From Nostoc foliaceum FACHB-393 (GTDB taxonomy: Bacteria; Cyanobacteriota; Cyanobacteriia; Cyanobacteriales; Nostocaceae), in NCBI RefSeq assembly GCF_014698505.1, contig NZ_JACJTD010000056.1:1-44782 (forward strand): a stretch of DNA of 44,782 nt. Reading direction: 5' to 3'. The notes under the pieces are model-generated. The model searched no databases. It saw nothing but the letters and a program-made list of their open reading frames with translations, and was not told where the DNA came from. Shown piece by piece: positions 34,863 to 43,204 of the stretch (its first letter is position 1; every line of letters starts with the position of its first letter). Made by a program: the position numbers and the translations under genes.

Positions 34863-36524
34863 ATGGCTAGACTTGATTACTTTGCTCCCGGTGTCTATAT
34901 TGAAGAAATTGACCGAGGTAGCCGACCAATTGAAGGTGTTAGTACGGCAGTTGCCGGATTTGTAGGCTTTACAGAAGATGTTCGCGGTGGGGCTGAGTTA
35001 TACAAGCCCATGCTAGTAACCACTTGGACACAATATCTCAACTACTTTGCCCGTCCTAACTCTGATGGGTTCACCGACTTCAACGCCTATTTACCTTTTT
35101 CAGTCTACGGCTACTTTATGAATGGTGGCGGTCGTTGCTGGGTAACAAGCATTGGGACTCAGTTACCAGGCGCACCCAGACCCGCAACTCCAGAACCGGC
35201 TACCCTCAGAATCAACTCTAGAGGTAATCGTCCTGCTCTCCGCTTTACTTTGCGTCCTGAGCAAGCATCAGGCGGATTAGTAAATATCGTTATTATTGAT
35301 GGTTCACCCCGCGCCCTACCAGAAGGTACTGAAGGAGAAGCGCCTCCAAATACGGGTGAATATTTCACCATCCAAATTCGTCGGGGAGATGAGCTTCTAG
35401 AGCAATACGAGAACTTGAGCATGAACCGCGAACCTAATGCTCAAGTCGCTACTTATGCGCTGGCGGCATTGAGAAATTCCATGTATGTCACTGTAGAAGA
35501 CATAACTCAAAGTGGACAGCCTTTAGCTCGTCGTCCCGTGAATGGTCAATATGAACTAGCACCACCCATTGTTGCCGCCCCACCCGATAGATTTTCGCAA
35601 AATTTAGAAGGGGTTCGAGATGATCGCACCGGGGTACGCGGTATCTTTGAAGTTGATGAAATCACAATGCTAGCCTGTCCTGATGTGATGCGGGCTTATC
35701 AAGAGCAGGTGCTGAATTTAGATCAAGTCCACGGCATCATCGAGCTGATGATTAGTATGTGTGAGGGTTCTGCCAGTGGCGATATTCCCAATCCACCCAA
35801 CCGCATGGTTGTACTTGATGCGCCACCGGATGCCGTCAAACCCCAGCAAGTAGTTGAGTGGTTGAATAGATTTAACCGTCGTTCGATGTTTGCGGCCCTT
35901 TATTATCCTTGGATTAAAGTACCTAATCCACGCGATCGCGGTAATCCAATTTTAGTACCTCCTTGTGGTCATGTAATGGGTGTTTGGGCCCGCACTGACG
36001 AAACCAGAGGAGTTTACAAAGCACCTGCAAATGAAGTTCCCAGAGGTGTAATTGGTTTAGGTTATGACACAAACTTCCGCGAACAAGAACTATTAAACCC
36101 TCTTGGGATAAATTGTATTCGTACCTTCCCCAACCGAGGTATTCGCATTTGGGGCGCACGCACTTTAGTTGAGCCAGATAAAACAGAGTGGCGTTACATC
36201 AGTGTGCGTAGACTAATTAGCTATATCGAAAAATCCCTAGAACTGGGAACTCAGTGGGTAGTTTTTGAACCGAACGACCAAGATTTGTGGGCACGTGTGA
36301 CCCGCACCGTCAGCAATTTCTTAGAACGCATCTGGCGTGAAGGTGCTTTGTTTGGAGCATCACCAGAACAAGCATTCTATGTTAAATGTGACGAAGAATT
36401 GAACCCACCAGAAACCAGGATTTTAGGACGTTTATACATTGAAGTCGGTGTTTGCCCCGTCAGACCGGCTGAGTTTGTTGTTTTCCGCATCAGCCAATGG
36501 AATGGCATTGAAGACAGCGAATAG
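34863..36524 (+). CDS. cis2: Tail sheath protein (Cis2)
   Basis: The 553-aa protein starts YFAPGVYIEEIDRGSRPIEGVSTAVAGFVGFT, the conserved sheath N-terminus. It ends with a typical C-terminal domain (RRLISYIEKSLELGTQWVVFEPND, FLERIWREGALFGASPEQAFYVKCDEELNPPE, YIEVGVCPVRPAEFVVFRI). A variable middle insertion is consistent with sheath surface domains. It forms the contractile outer tube that drives the inner tube. It is followed after 104 bp, which includes a hairpin, by the main tube gene; the hairpin may adjust expression ratios. Confidence 0.97.
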   Translation: MARLDYFAPGVYIEEIDRGSRPIEGVSTAVAGFVGFTEDVRGGAELYKPMLVTTWTQYLNYFARPNSDGFTDFNAYLPFSVYGYFMNGGGRCWVTSIGTQLPGAPRPATPEPATLRINSRGNRPALRFTLRPEQASGGLVNIVIIDGSPRALPEGTEGEAPPNTGEYFTIQIRRGDELLEQYENLSMNREPNAQVATYALAALRNSMYVTVEDITQSGQPLARRPVNGQYELAPPIVAAPPDRFSQNLEGVRDDRTGVRGIFEVDEITMLACPDVMRAYQEQVLNLDQVHGIIELMISMCEGSASGDIPNPPNRMVVLDAPPDAVKPQQVVEWLNRFNRRSMFAALYYPWIKVPNPRDRGNPILVPPCGHVMGVWARTDETRGVYKAPANEVPRGVIGLGYDTNFREQELLNPLGINCIRTFPNRGIRIWGARTLVEPDKTEWRYISVRRLISYIEKSLELGTQWVVFEPNDQDLWARVTRTVSNFLERIWREGALFGASPEQAFYVKCDEELNPPETRILGRLYIEVGVCPVRPAEFVVFRISQWNGIEDSE

Positions 36525-36558
36525 GGCATTGCACCAAGAATTCTCTTAACTCTTGTAC

Positions 36559-36578
36559 AGACGCGATTTATCGCGTCT
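36559..36578. repeat. AGACGCGAT...ATCGCGTCT hairpin between sheath and tube genes
   Basis: AGACGCGATTTATCGCGTCT has 9-bp arms with a 2-base centre and is identical to the copy at 16242-16261. It is a dispersed palindromic element; in this position it could also affect mRNA stability or termination. Confidence 0.7.
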
Positions 36579-36628
36579 CTCCCATTCCCCATCTCCCTAA
36601 TTAACTACACACAAAGGAGTCTAAAAGT

Positions 36629-37084
36629 ATGGCAGGCGAATTTTTAACCTCTTGTAAATTTTACTTCGAGGCTGACGGAATTACGGATAAATTCATCAAA
36701 GAGATTAGTGGACTAGGCGTTGAGAATACTCCAGCCCAAGAAGTCCACGGTTCATCTAAAGGCGCTAAACTAATGCGTCAAGCTACACCAACTGTTGTTA
36801 AATTTACTAACATCACAGTAAAAGTCATCGCCACTGATGATATAGACCTTTATACTTGGTATCAAAAGTGTAACGAAGATATGGGAGACCCTCGTCAGTG
36901 GGCACAGAATCGTAAGACTGGTTCGGTAGTTGCTTATGACCAACAAGGCTCTGAAAAAGCACGCTGGAACATTGTCAATTGTTATCCTTGTAAATACACT
37001 GGGCCTACCTTAACTGCCTCTGGTGGTGATATGGCGAATGAAACCATTGAATTGGTTCATGAAGGAATTAAACGGATCAAATAA
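36629..37084 (+). CDS. cis1: Main tail tube protein (Cis1), gp19 family
   Basis: This 151-aa protein has the tube signature: FLTSCKFYFEADGITDKFIKEISGLGVENTPAQEV, VVKFTNITVKVIATDDIDLYTWYQKCNED, then NIVNCYPCKYTGPTLTASGGDMANETIELVHEGI. It directly follows the sheath, as expected for the main inner tube subunit. A good AAAGGAG precedes the ATG. Confidence 0.92.
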   Translation: MAGEFLTSCKFYFEADGITDKFIKEISGLGVENTPAQEVHGSSKGAKLMRQATPTVVKFTNITVKVIATDDIDLYTWYQKCNEDMGDPRQWAQNRKTGSVVAYDQQGSEKARWNIVNCYPCKYTGPTLTASGGDMANETIELVHEGIKRIK

Positions 37085-37106
37085 TTAGTATTTGCAGTAA
37101 TTAACA

Positions 37107-37601
37107 GTGGTACAATCCGCAAGCCGAATTCCAGAAGTTCTTACAGCCCATCGGTTCTATTTAGAACTGAAACTAGAAGGTCAAAACGATGCCAATTGCT
37201 TCTTTTTGGAGTGTCAAGGCTTCAAAAGAACACAAGAGGTAATTGAAATTTCTGAAGTTACTTCTCAAACCTGGGGTACAAAAGGGCAGTCAAAAGGCCA
37301 GGTGGTGAGAACTAAGCTTCCTAGCAATCCTAAGAGTGGTAATCTCACTCTGCGTAGAGGTACTACCAACTCTATGGATTTTTGGAAGTGGTTTGAAAAA
37401 GTCGAAAAGGGTAATTGGTCTGAGCAACGTAGACTTGTTGCTTTATCTATTTATAATCAGGCAAATCAAGAAGTAGCTAGATTTGAATTAGCTGGTGCTT
37501 GGCCTGCAAGTTATAAGATTGCCGATGTCAACGCCCGCAGCCATGACATCGAAATTGAGGAGGTGGAAGTTGCTTTTGAGGAATTTAAGCGCGTGAAGTA
37601 A
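37107..37601 (+). CDS. Second tail tube protein (gp19 family)
   Basis: The 164-aa protein has the tube pattern (LTAHRFYLELKLEGQNDANCFFLECQGFKRTQEVIEIS, GNLTLRRGTTNSMDFWKWFEKVEKG, FELAGAWPASYKIADVNARSHDIEIEEVEVAFEEF). It is 22 bp after the main tube gene and starts with GTG. Its sequence differs from both other tube paralogues, suggesting a specialised ring such as a tube end or baseplate-proximal layer. Confidence 0.88.
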   Translation: MVQSASRIPEVLTAHRFYLELKLEGQNDANCFFLECQGFKRTQEVIEISEVTSQTWGTKGQSKGQVVRTKLPSNPKSGNLTLRRGTTNSMDFWKWFEKVEKGNWSEQRRLVALSIYNQANQEVARFELAGAWPASYKIADVNARSHDIEIEEVEVAFEEFKRVK

Positions 37602-37612
37602 TTAGGAGGACT

Positions 37613-37960
37613 ATGTTTCCAACAGAGTTTGAATTTACATTGCCTAAGGGATATCTAGACTCTGAAGGCAACCTCCACCGCAAAGGTGTAATGCGGTTAT
37701 CAACGGCGATAGACGAGATTGCACCCTTGCGTGACCCACGCGTTAAAGCGAATCCCGTTTATGCCACAATTATTATCTTGGCGCGAGTGATTACCCACTT
37801 GGGTGCTTTATCAGAAGTGACTCCTGCAATAGTGGAAAACTTTTTTGCCCAAGATTTAAATTACCTCCAAGATTTGTACCGTCGAATCAATGGCTTGGAG
37901 AGCGAAACTTCCATACCAGAAGATACAATAAATTCCCCTGAACCGCTTCTTCATAATTGA
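37613..37960 (+). CDS. Tail-assembly-type protein, copy A
   Basis: The 115-aa protein begins FEFTLPKGYLDSEGNLHRKGVMRLSTAIDEI and continues with VYATIIILARVITHLGALSEVTPAIVENFFAQDLNYLQDLYRRING, the pattern of small T4-like or Mu gp41-like tail-assembly (chaperone) proteins of injection systems. It is the paralogue of the protein at 38268-38651 but has no zinc motif. It has AGGAGG upstream and is 11 bp after the second tube gene. Function is inferred from position. Confidence 0.75.
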   Translation: MFPTEFEFTLPKGYLDSEGNLHRKGVMRLSTAIDEIAPLRDPRVKANPVYATIIILARVITHLGALSEVTPAIVENFFAQDLNYLQDLYRRINGLESETSIPEDTINSPEPLLHN

Positions 37961-38267
37961 ATTGGGCATAGGGTATCGGGGGATGAGGCAAATGAGGGAG
38001 ATAAGGGAGATGGGGAAAAAGAACTATTGATTATTGCCCAATGCCCAAATTTAACTAATTTCGTGGGTTTAAGTAAAAAGCAACTAACAAGACGTTCGGC
38101 GAGCACTACTTCGACCCTTCTCTACGATAGGCTGCGCTATCGACAAGCTCAGGGCAACGTAGGCTCAGTACATGTCAGTCCAGTCGCGGCAAGTTCTGTG
38201 GCGGGGTCTAAATCCCCGTTACAAAACTTAATTACGAATTACGAATTACGAATTATTTTAATTACCT
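37961..38267. other. Repeat-filled gap between the two tail-assembly paralogues
   Basis: No gene is supported. It holds a purine-rich stretch (GATAAGGGAGATGGGG near 38000), a dispersed GACAAGCTCAGGGCAACGTA-type sequence (about 38139-38158), and a TTACGAA heptamer run (38229-38255) ending 12 bp before the next start. An apparently open plus-strand frame across it has no domain and consists of repeat sequence. Confidence 0.6.
38229..38255. repeat. Heptanucleotide short tandem repeat, copy 5
   Basis: TTAATTACGAATTACGAATT and the following bases comprise over three TTACGAA units just upstream of tail-assembly gene B. Confidence 0.7.
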
Positions 38268-38651
38268 ATGCCCCGTAAGAAAGATACTGTATGCACAGAA
38301 TTTGCCTTCACTCTTCCTAGAGGACTGAGTGATAGTGAACACCGAATACATCGTCATGGGGTGATGCGTTTAGCCACCGCCAAAGATGAAATTTTGGTGC
38401 AGCAAGAGCGCAGAGTTCAGGAAAATCAGGCTTACGGTGTTTTGGTGATGCTAGCACGGGTTATCACTCGCTTGGGCAGTTTCAATTCTGTTAGTCCTGA
38501 TTTACTCGAAGGACTGCTCTTACATGACATTGCCTATCTCCGAGAATTTTACAATCGAATCAATCAACAAGGCAATGTACACATTCCGACACAATGCCCT
38601 CACTGCAATAATCAATTTTCAGTGGAGCTAGAACTAGCGGGGGAGTCGTAA
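38268..38651 (+). CDS. Tail-assembly-type protein, copy B, with zinc motif
   Basis: The first 100 residues parallel copy A (FAFTLPRGLSDSEHRIHRHGVMRLATAKDEI, ARVITRLGSF, LHDIAYLREFYNRIN). The C-terminus adds CPHC followed by NNQFSVELELAGES, a possible half zinc ribbon. It ends at TAA 38649-38651 inside a sequence that also begins the DUF6760-like frame in -1. A run of five G (38639-38643) just before the stop is a possible frameshift site. In tailed phages such assembly chaperones are often made in two forms by -1 frameshift. Confidence 0.78.
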   Translation: MPRKKDTVCTEFAFTLPRGLSDSEHRIHRHGVMRLATAKDEILVQQERRVQENQAYGVLVMLARVITRLGSFNSVSPDLLEGLLLHDIAYLREFYNRINQQGNVHIPTQCPHCNNQFSVELELAGES

Positions 38652-38668
38652 GCTACCCCTCTGATACT

Positions 38669-38797
38669 TTGTATGAGGAGGTAGCTTTTATTGCTTATCA
38701 TTTTCACTGGTCACAAGATGATATTTTAAATTTAGAACACACTACCCGTCAGCGCTGGGTAGCAGAAATCAATAAAATTAACCAAAAATTAATATGA
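38669..38797 (+). CDS. DUF6760-like small CIS protein, start uncertain
   Basis: The frame encodes SYPSDTLYEEVAFIAYHFHW, then DILNLEHTTRQRWVAEINKINQKLI, closely like the DUF6760 family of small proteins found in CIS and tail loci. Its stop TGA (38795-38797) overlaps the next ATG as ATGA, supporting real translation. The conserved part begins at 38651, upstream of the only standard start in frame, a TTG at 38669 that lacks a ribosome binding site. The frame is open from 38612. Expression as a -1 frameshift extension of the preceding gene, or from a non-standard start, is possible. Confidence 0.7.
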   Translation: MYEEVAFIAYHFHWSQDDILNLEHTTRQRWVAEINKINQKLI

Positions 38798-40827
38798 AAG
38801 TAAAAGTTAGCTACTCACCAAATCTAAGTGAAATCAATGAAGTTGACCTTACCCTAGAAAATACAACCAGAGGAGAATGGCTAATAGGTCGTTCTCCTGA
38901 TTCTGATTTAGTCTTAGATAGCCCTGATATTAGTCGGGTACATGCTAAGTTTTTTGTTAAAAGTGGAAATTACTACTTCTGCGACCTTGGCAGTAGAAAT
39001 GGCTCAATATTTAACGGGAAACAAGCTGAAAAAGATCGACCATATTCTTTAAGCGATGGAGATATTATTAGGATTGCAGATTACGTTTTGATCTTAGAAG
39101 CAGTTGCTCCCGCTTATGAGCAACCAGAGACAGTCTTTAGAATTATAGATCCTTCATTGTTTTCTCGGCCGCGATCGCCTGAAAATGTCAGCCCTTCCAA
39201 CGTTGCTAATCCAGCCCCAGAAGTAGTTAACGAAGCTCCAGCGCCAATTGTTCAAGAAGTAGAAACACCTGAACTTAATGTTGTTTCCTTAGAAACCAGC
39301 GAAATCTCAGAAGCTTCTATTCAACCTGATGATGTCATCGCGGTTGTTGAGGTAATCACCCCTGAAAACATCATTCAGTCACCAGAAGCAGTTAGCGAAG
39401 TTTCAGATGATGTTCATGATGAAATTGGGGATTTGCATACATTAGTTGCAGGAGAAGTCAGCGCAGATGCTGAGGAAGTAGAAGTTCCAGAAGTTAGCGA
39501 AGACTCAGAAGCTTCTTTTACTGTAGCTGATGATGCGATCGCTGCACCTGAAAACATAATTGAAACTCCTGAAGAGGAAAGTGTTCTTCCAGAAGCTACC
39601 TACGACGAAAATGCAGACTTTGAAGCAGCACTGGCGGCAGAAGCTACCTTCGTACAACGGCGTGATATAAGTGCCATTCCACAAGCTACCTCTGATGAAG
39701 ATGCAGAGTTCGAGGCAGCACTAGAAGCAGAAGTCACCTTTGTGCAGCCGCGTGATATTTTTAACGAAATTCCTTCACAGAGTTCTGTTCCCGAAGCTAC
39801 CTCCGATGAAGATGCAGAGTTCGAGGCAGCACTCGCAGCAGAAGTCACCTTCGTACAGCCGCGTGATATTTTCGGCGAAGTATCTGAGGAGGAGAGTACC
39901 GTTCCCGAAGCTACTCATAATGAAAATGAAGTAGTAGATTTAGATACACCAGTCGCGGAAGAAGTAAGCGCAAACTTCGGCGAATTTATCAGCGAAGTTC
40001 CTGAAGACGCTAACATTCAACCGCAAGAAGCATTGAGCCAAGTACCAGAAGAGGAGAGTGAAGTTACACAAGATAACAGTCATGAGGTAGTAGATTTAGA
40101 TACCTCAGTTACAGCAGAAGACAGTGCAGAGGTTGACGAAGTAGAACCTAGTTTTGCTGTTGATGAAACAGGAAGCGAAGTTTCTGAAGCATTGACGGAG
40201 CCTGATAATACTGTTGCGGAAGTTTTCAACAATCAATACATTGATTTGAGTAATACAACTGTTGATGATGTCGCTCCAGTAAGTGAAGCCTCTGACTCAG
40301 ATGATATTCAATCTTTGGAAACAACAGAGAGTGGAGCTACTGAGAGCATCAGTCAAACTGTTGAAGAGGCTTCGGAAGTAGAAGCAACTCAATCTGATGA
40401 AACTTCAGAAGAAACAAATATAAGTGAGCCTTCTCAAATGATCATTGAAAGAAACATAGTACTCATCGCTCACGAAAGCAAGAAATCAGAACTTGCTGAA
40501 TTTGTTTCTCAACATCAGGAATTTTTCTCGCAGAGCTTTACAATTACGTGGCCATCAATTAGCGAAGTCTTACATCAACAGGCGGGCATAACTATTAGTC
40601 AACAAACCCCCGCACCAACTTCTGGAGGATATCAAACAATTGCTTCATTGGTTGGAGCAGGAGAAATTTTAGCAGTTATTTTCCTAAGAGATTTGCTGCA
40701 ATCACAACCTGGTCAAGCAAATGAAGAAGCACTGTTAAGGTTATGTACTATTAATCAAGTTTTACTGGCAACTAATTTGCCAACAGCAGAAGCGATTGTG
40801 CATTACCTGAAACCGATAGTAGACTAG
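38794..40827 (+). CDS. FHA protein with acidic repeats and degenerate methylglyoxal-synthase-like domain
   Basis: Residues 1-95 are a FHA domain (GRSPDSDLVLDSPDISRVHAKFFV, DLGSRNGSIFNGK). About 450 highly acidic residues follow, with about three 40-residue repeats around PEATSDEDAEFEAALAAEVTF. Residues 549-677 align with methylglyoxal synthase (MgsA): IVLIAHESKKSELAEFV, LVGAGEILAVIFLRD, EEALLRLCTINQVLLATNLPTAEAIV. Against E. coli MgsA, Asp91 is kept (D633) but Asp71, His98 and Asp101 are Y613, G640 and N643, and the phosphate-binding TGTTG is missing, so the domain is probably not catalytic. The gene overlaps the DUF6760-like frame. It could be a phosphothreonine-reading scaffold or regulator of the CIS. 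Confidence 0.82.
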   Translation: MKVKVSYSPNLSEINEVDLTLENTTRGEWLIGRSPDSDLVLDSPDISRVHAKFFVKSGNYYFCDLGSRNGSIFNGKQAEKDRPYSLSDGDIIRIADYVLILEAVAPAYEQPETVFRIIDPSLFSRPRSPENVSPSNVANPAPEVVNEAPAPIVQEVETPELNVVSLETSEISEASIQPDDVIAVVEVITPENIIQSPEAVSEVSDDVHDEIGDLHTLVAGEVSADAEEVEVPEVSEDSEASFTVADDAIAAPENIIETPEEESVLPEATYDENADFEAALAAEATFVQRRDISAIPQATSDEDAEFEAALEAEVTFVQPRDIFNEIPSQSSVPEATSDEDAEFEAALAAEVTFVQPRDIFGEVSEEESTVPEATHNENEVVDLDTPVAEEVSANFGEFISEVPEDANIQPQEALSQVPEEESEVTQDNSHEVVDLDTSVTAEDSAEVDEVEPSFAVDETGSEVSEALTEPDNTVAEVFNNQYIDLSNTTVDDVAPVSEASDSDDIQSLETTESGATESISQTVEEASEVEATQSDETSEETNISEPSQMIIERNIVLIAHESKKSELAEFVSQHQEFFSQSFTITWPSISEVLHQQAGITISQQTPAPTSGGYQTIASLVGAGEILAVIFLRDLLQSQPGQANEEALLRLCTINQVLLATNLPTAEAIVHYLKPIVD

Positions 40828-40849
40828 TACTAAATTATTCATGAACCAC

Positions 40850-40884
40850 AAAATACCCAACTCCTTAAAGGAGTTGGGTATTTT
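40850..40884. terminator. Strong hairpin after the FHA-MGS gene
   Basis: AAAATACCCAACTCC and its reverse complement form a 15-bp stem with loop TTAAA, ending in TTTT. It is a good intrinsic terminator for the plus-strand structural block, which separates the CHASE2 kinase transcription unit. Confidence 0.85.
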
Positions 40885-40995
40885 GGTATTTAATTGCTAT
40901 TTTTTGTGAAAAGTTGCAAATTGCATAGAATAATTTCAATGCTGAAAATGAGGATAAAAAATATGTATATTTTAAAATAAAACTTATCTAAAGAA

Positions 40996-43176
40996 ATGCT
41001 TGCAAAATTAAAAAGTTTATTTAGACAGCCAGTTATTTTTTCAAGTGCGATCGCTACAATTTTATTAGTGGGCATTCAAAAACTTGGGGTTTTCGAGCCT
41101 CTAGAAATGAAAGTCTACGACCAAATGATGCAATTACGTGGCAACCCAGGCCCAGACTCTCGTCTATTGATTGTTGCTTTAACTGAAAAAGATATCCAAA
41201 AATGGAATTGGCCCCTATCTGGTGAACTTCTAGAACGGCTGTTGGGCAAACTTGAAGAATATGAACCGCGAGCCATTGGTCTAGATATATTTCGTGACTT
41301 ACCAGTGCAACCTGGTCATGAAAAGCTACTGCAACGCATACAACAGAGCGATATCATCATTCCTATCTGCAAACATTCTGGTTCTAACAATCCAGGAATA
41401 GCTCCCCCACAGGGGGTTGAAGCAGAGCGAGTAGGATTTAATGATGTCGTAGAAGATACTGATGCGACAATTCGTCGCAACCTATTATTGGTAAGTGCAG
41501 AGGAGTCCGATTCTTGCCAAAGTACTTATTCTTTTAGCTTACAACTAGCACTCAAATACTTAGAAGTTGGAGGCATCCAACTAAAATTTACCCCAAAAAA
41601 GGAATTACAACTACGAGATACCGTATTTAAGCCCCTGCAAAGTAACGCTGGTGGTTATCAGAAAGCGGATACTAATGGCTACCAAATCCTGCTTAACTAC
41701 CGTTCTGGTCATCAGGTCGCCCAACAGGTAACTATTACAGAAGTACTTGCAAATCAAGTTAAACCAGATTTGGTCAAAGACCGCATCGTTTTGATTGGTT
41801 CAACAGCCAATAGTTTAAATGATATTTTTAATACGCCATTTGCTACTGGTAAATCAGATAATTCCGGCAAAATAGCAGGAATTGAAATTCATGCCCACAG
41901 CGTTAGTCAAATTCTCAGTGCTGTTCTTAACAAACAGCCTCTATTTTGGTTTTTGCCTGAGTGGGGTAAAGTCCTTTGGATATGGGGATGGACTGTAGTT
42001 GGTGGGTTGCTGGTATCGCGGATTCAACATCCACTAGGCTTAGGATTGGCAGGAGCAACAGCCCTTGCAGTGTTATTTGGAGGCAATTATGTCATTTTTA
42101 CCCAAGCTGGATGGTTTCCAGTAGTACCTTCAGCGCTGGGGTTAGTATTTACCGCCGGGAGTGTCCTTGCCTATAGTGCTTATCAAACTAAGCAAGAGCA
42201 ACAAGAAATTACCCAACGGGTTCAAGAACACCAACAATTAATTGTGGAATTGCAAGGCCTTTTACGGCAACGCGGCAACGCCTCAAATGAAGCGCCAACT
42301 GTAATTACTGATTCCATCGGGCAAGAAATTGCACTAGGCACAGTACTAAACAACCGCTACAAAATTACTCAACCCTTGGGTTCTGGAGGATTTAGCAATA
42401 CTTATTTGGCTGACGATATCCAGCGTCCTGGTAATCCGCAGTGTGTGGTTAAACAGTTACGACCTCCCCGCCAAGATGCAGAATATTTAAATGTTGTCAG
42501 GCGCTTATTCGACGCTGAAGCAGAAATTTTAGAAACTTTAGGTAAGCACCCACAAATTCCCCAATTGCTAGCTTTTTTTGAAGAAAATAGGCAATTTTCT
42601 TTAGTGCAAGAATTTGTTCGAGGGCACGCTATGGACAAAGAGCTAACCTCTGGGAAGCGACTAAAACAAGCTGAAGTTGTGGAGATACTCAAAGAAGTTT
42701 TACACGTGCTTGTTTTTGTTCACAGCTATGGCGTTATCCATCGAGATATCAAACCTAGTAACTTGATTAGGCGAGAATCAGATCAGCACATTGTTTTAAT
42801 TGACTTTGGCGCTGTTAAGCAAATTCAGCCTCAGCAGCAAGAAGCTCAGACCATTTCAATTGGTACTCCTAATTATGCACCTTCTGAGCAAATGAGCGGT
42901 TTGCCAAAACTCAACAGCGATATTTATGCGTTGGGAATCATGGGAATACAAGGTTTAACTGGAGTAGATCCCAGAGAATTTCGCAGAGACACAAATACTG
43001 GTGAAATAATTATCCAAATTGAAGCTGATGCCAATCAACAGATTTGGCAACATTGGCGCGAATTAACTGAGGCAACAGACGAGTTAGTTATTATCTTAAA
43101 TAGAATGGTACATTTCGACTTCACTCAACGATATCAATCGGCAGCAGAGGTACTCAAAACTCTCGAAAGTCTCTAG
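40996..43176 (+). CDS. CHASE2-domain Ser/Thr protein kinase
   Basis: There is an N-terminal membrane helix (about 13-30), an extracytoplasmic CHASE2 domain (FEPLEMKVYDQMMQLRG, IGLDIFRDLPVQPG, VLIGSTANSLNDIFNTPF), then three membrane helices (about 325-400), a short coiled coil, and a C-terminal kinase domain. All key residues are present: glycine loop GSGGFS (462-467), Lys486 in VVKQL, HRDIKPSN with D584, and DFGAVK with D603. It is an active-looking kinase sensing an envelope signal. Its position next to CIS genes with two FHA proteins suggests it supplies the phosphothreonine. No PP2C phosphatase is seen nearby. Confidence 0.93.
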   Translation: MLAKLKSLFRQPVIFSSAIATILLVGIQKLGVFEPLEMKVYDQMMQLRGNPGPDSRLLIVALTEKDIQKWNWPLSGELLERLLGKLEEYEPRAIGLDIFRDLPVQPGHEKLLQRIQQSDIIIPICKHSGSNNPGIAPPQGVEAERVGFNDVVEDTDATIRRNLLLVSAEESDSCQSTYSFSLQLALKYLEVGGIQLKFTPKKELQLRDTVFKPLQSNAGGYQKADTNGYQILLNYRSGHQVAQQVTITEVLANQVKPDLVKDRIVLIGSTANSLNDIFNTPFATGKSDNSGKIAGIEIHAHSVSQILSAVLNKQPLFWFLPEWGKVLWIWGWTVVGGLLVSRIQHPLGLGLAGATALAVLFGGNYVIFTQAGWFPVVPSALGLVFTAGSVLAYSAYQTKQEQQEITQRVQEHQQLIVELQGLLRQRGNASNEAPTVITDSIGQEIALGTVLNNRYKITQPLGSGGFSNTYLADDIQRPGNPQCVVKQLRPPRQDAEYLNVVRRLFDAEAEILETLGKHPQIPQLLAFFEENRQFSLVQEFVRGHAMDKELTSGKRLKQAEVVEILKEVLHVLVFVHSYGVIHRDIKPSNLIRRESDQHIVLIDFGAVKQIQPQQQEAQTISIGTPNYAPSEQMSGLPKLNSDIYALGIMGIQGLTGVDPREFRRDTNTGEIIIQIEADANQQIWQHWRELTEATDELVIILNRMVHFDFTQRYQSAAEVLKTLESL

Positions 43177-43204
43177 TATTATGTCTGAGCCACTACCCAA
43201 AAAT

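Noticed and set aside
38027..38278. An 83-codon plus-strand frame between the two tail-assembly genes
   Set aside because: It consists of dispersed repeats and a heptamer run, with no domain.
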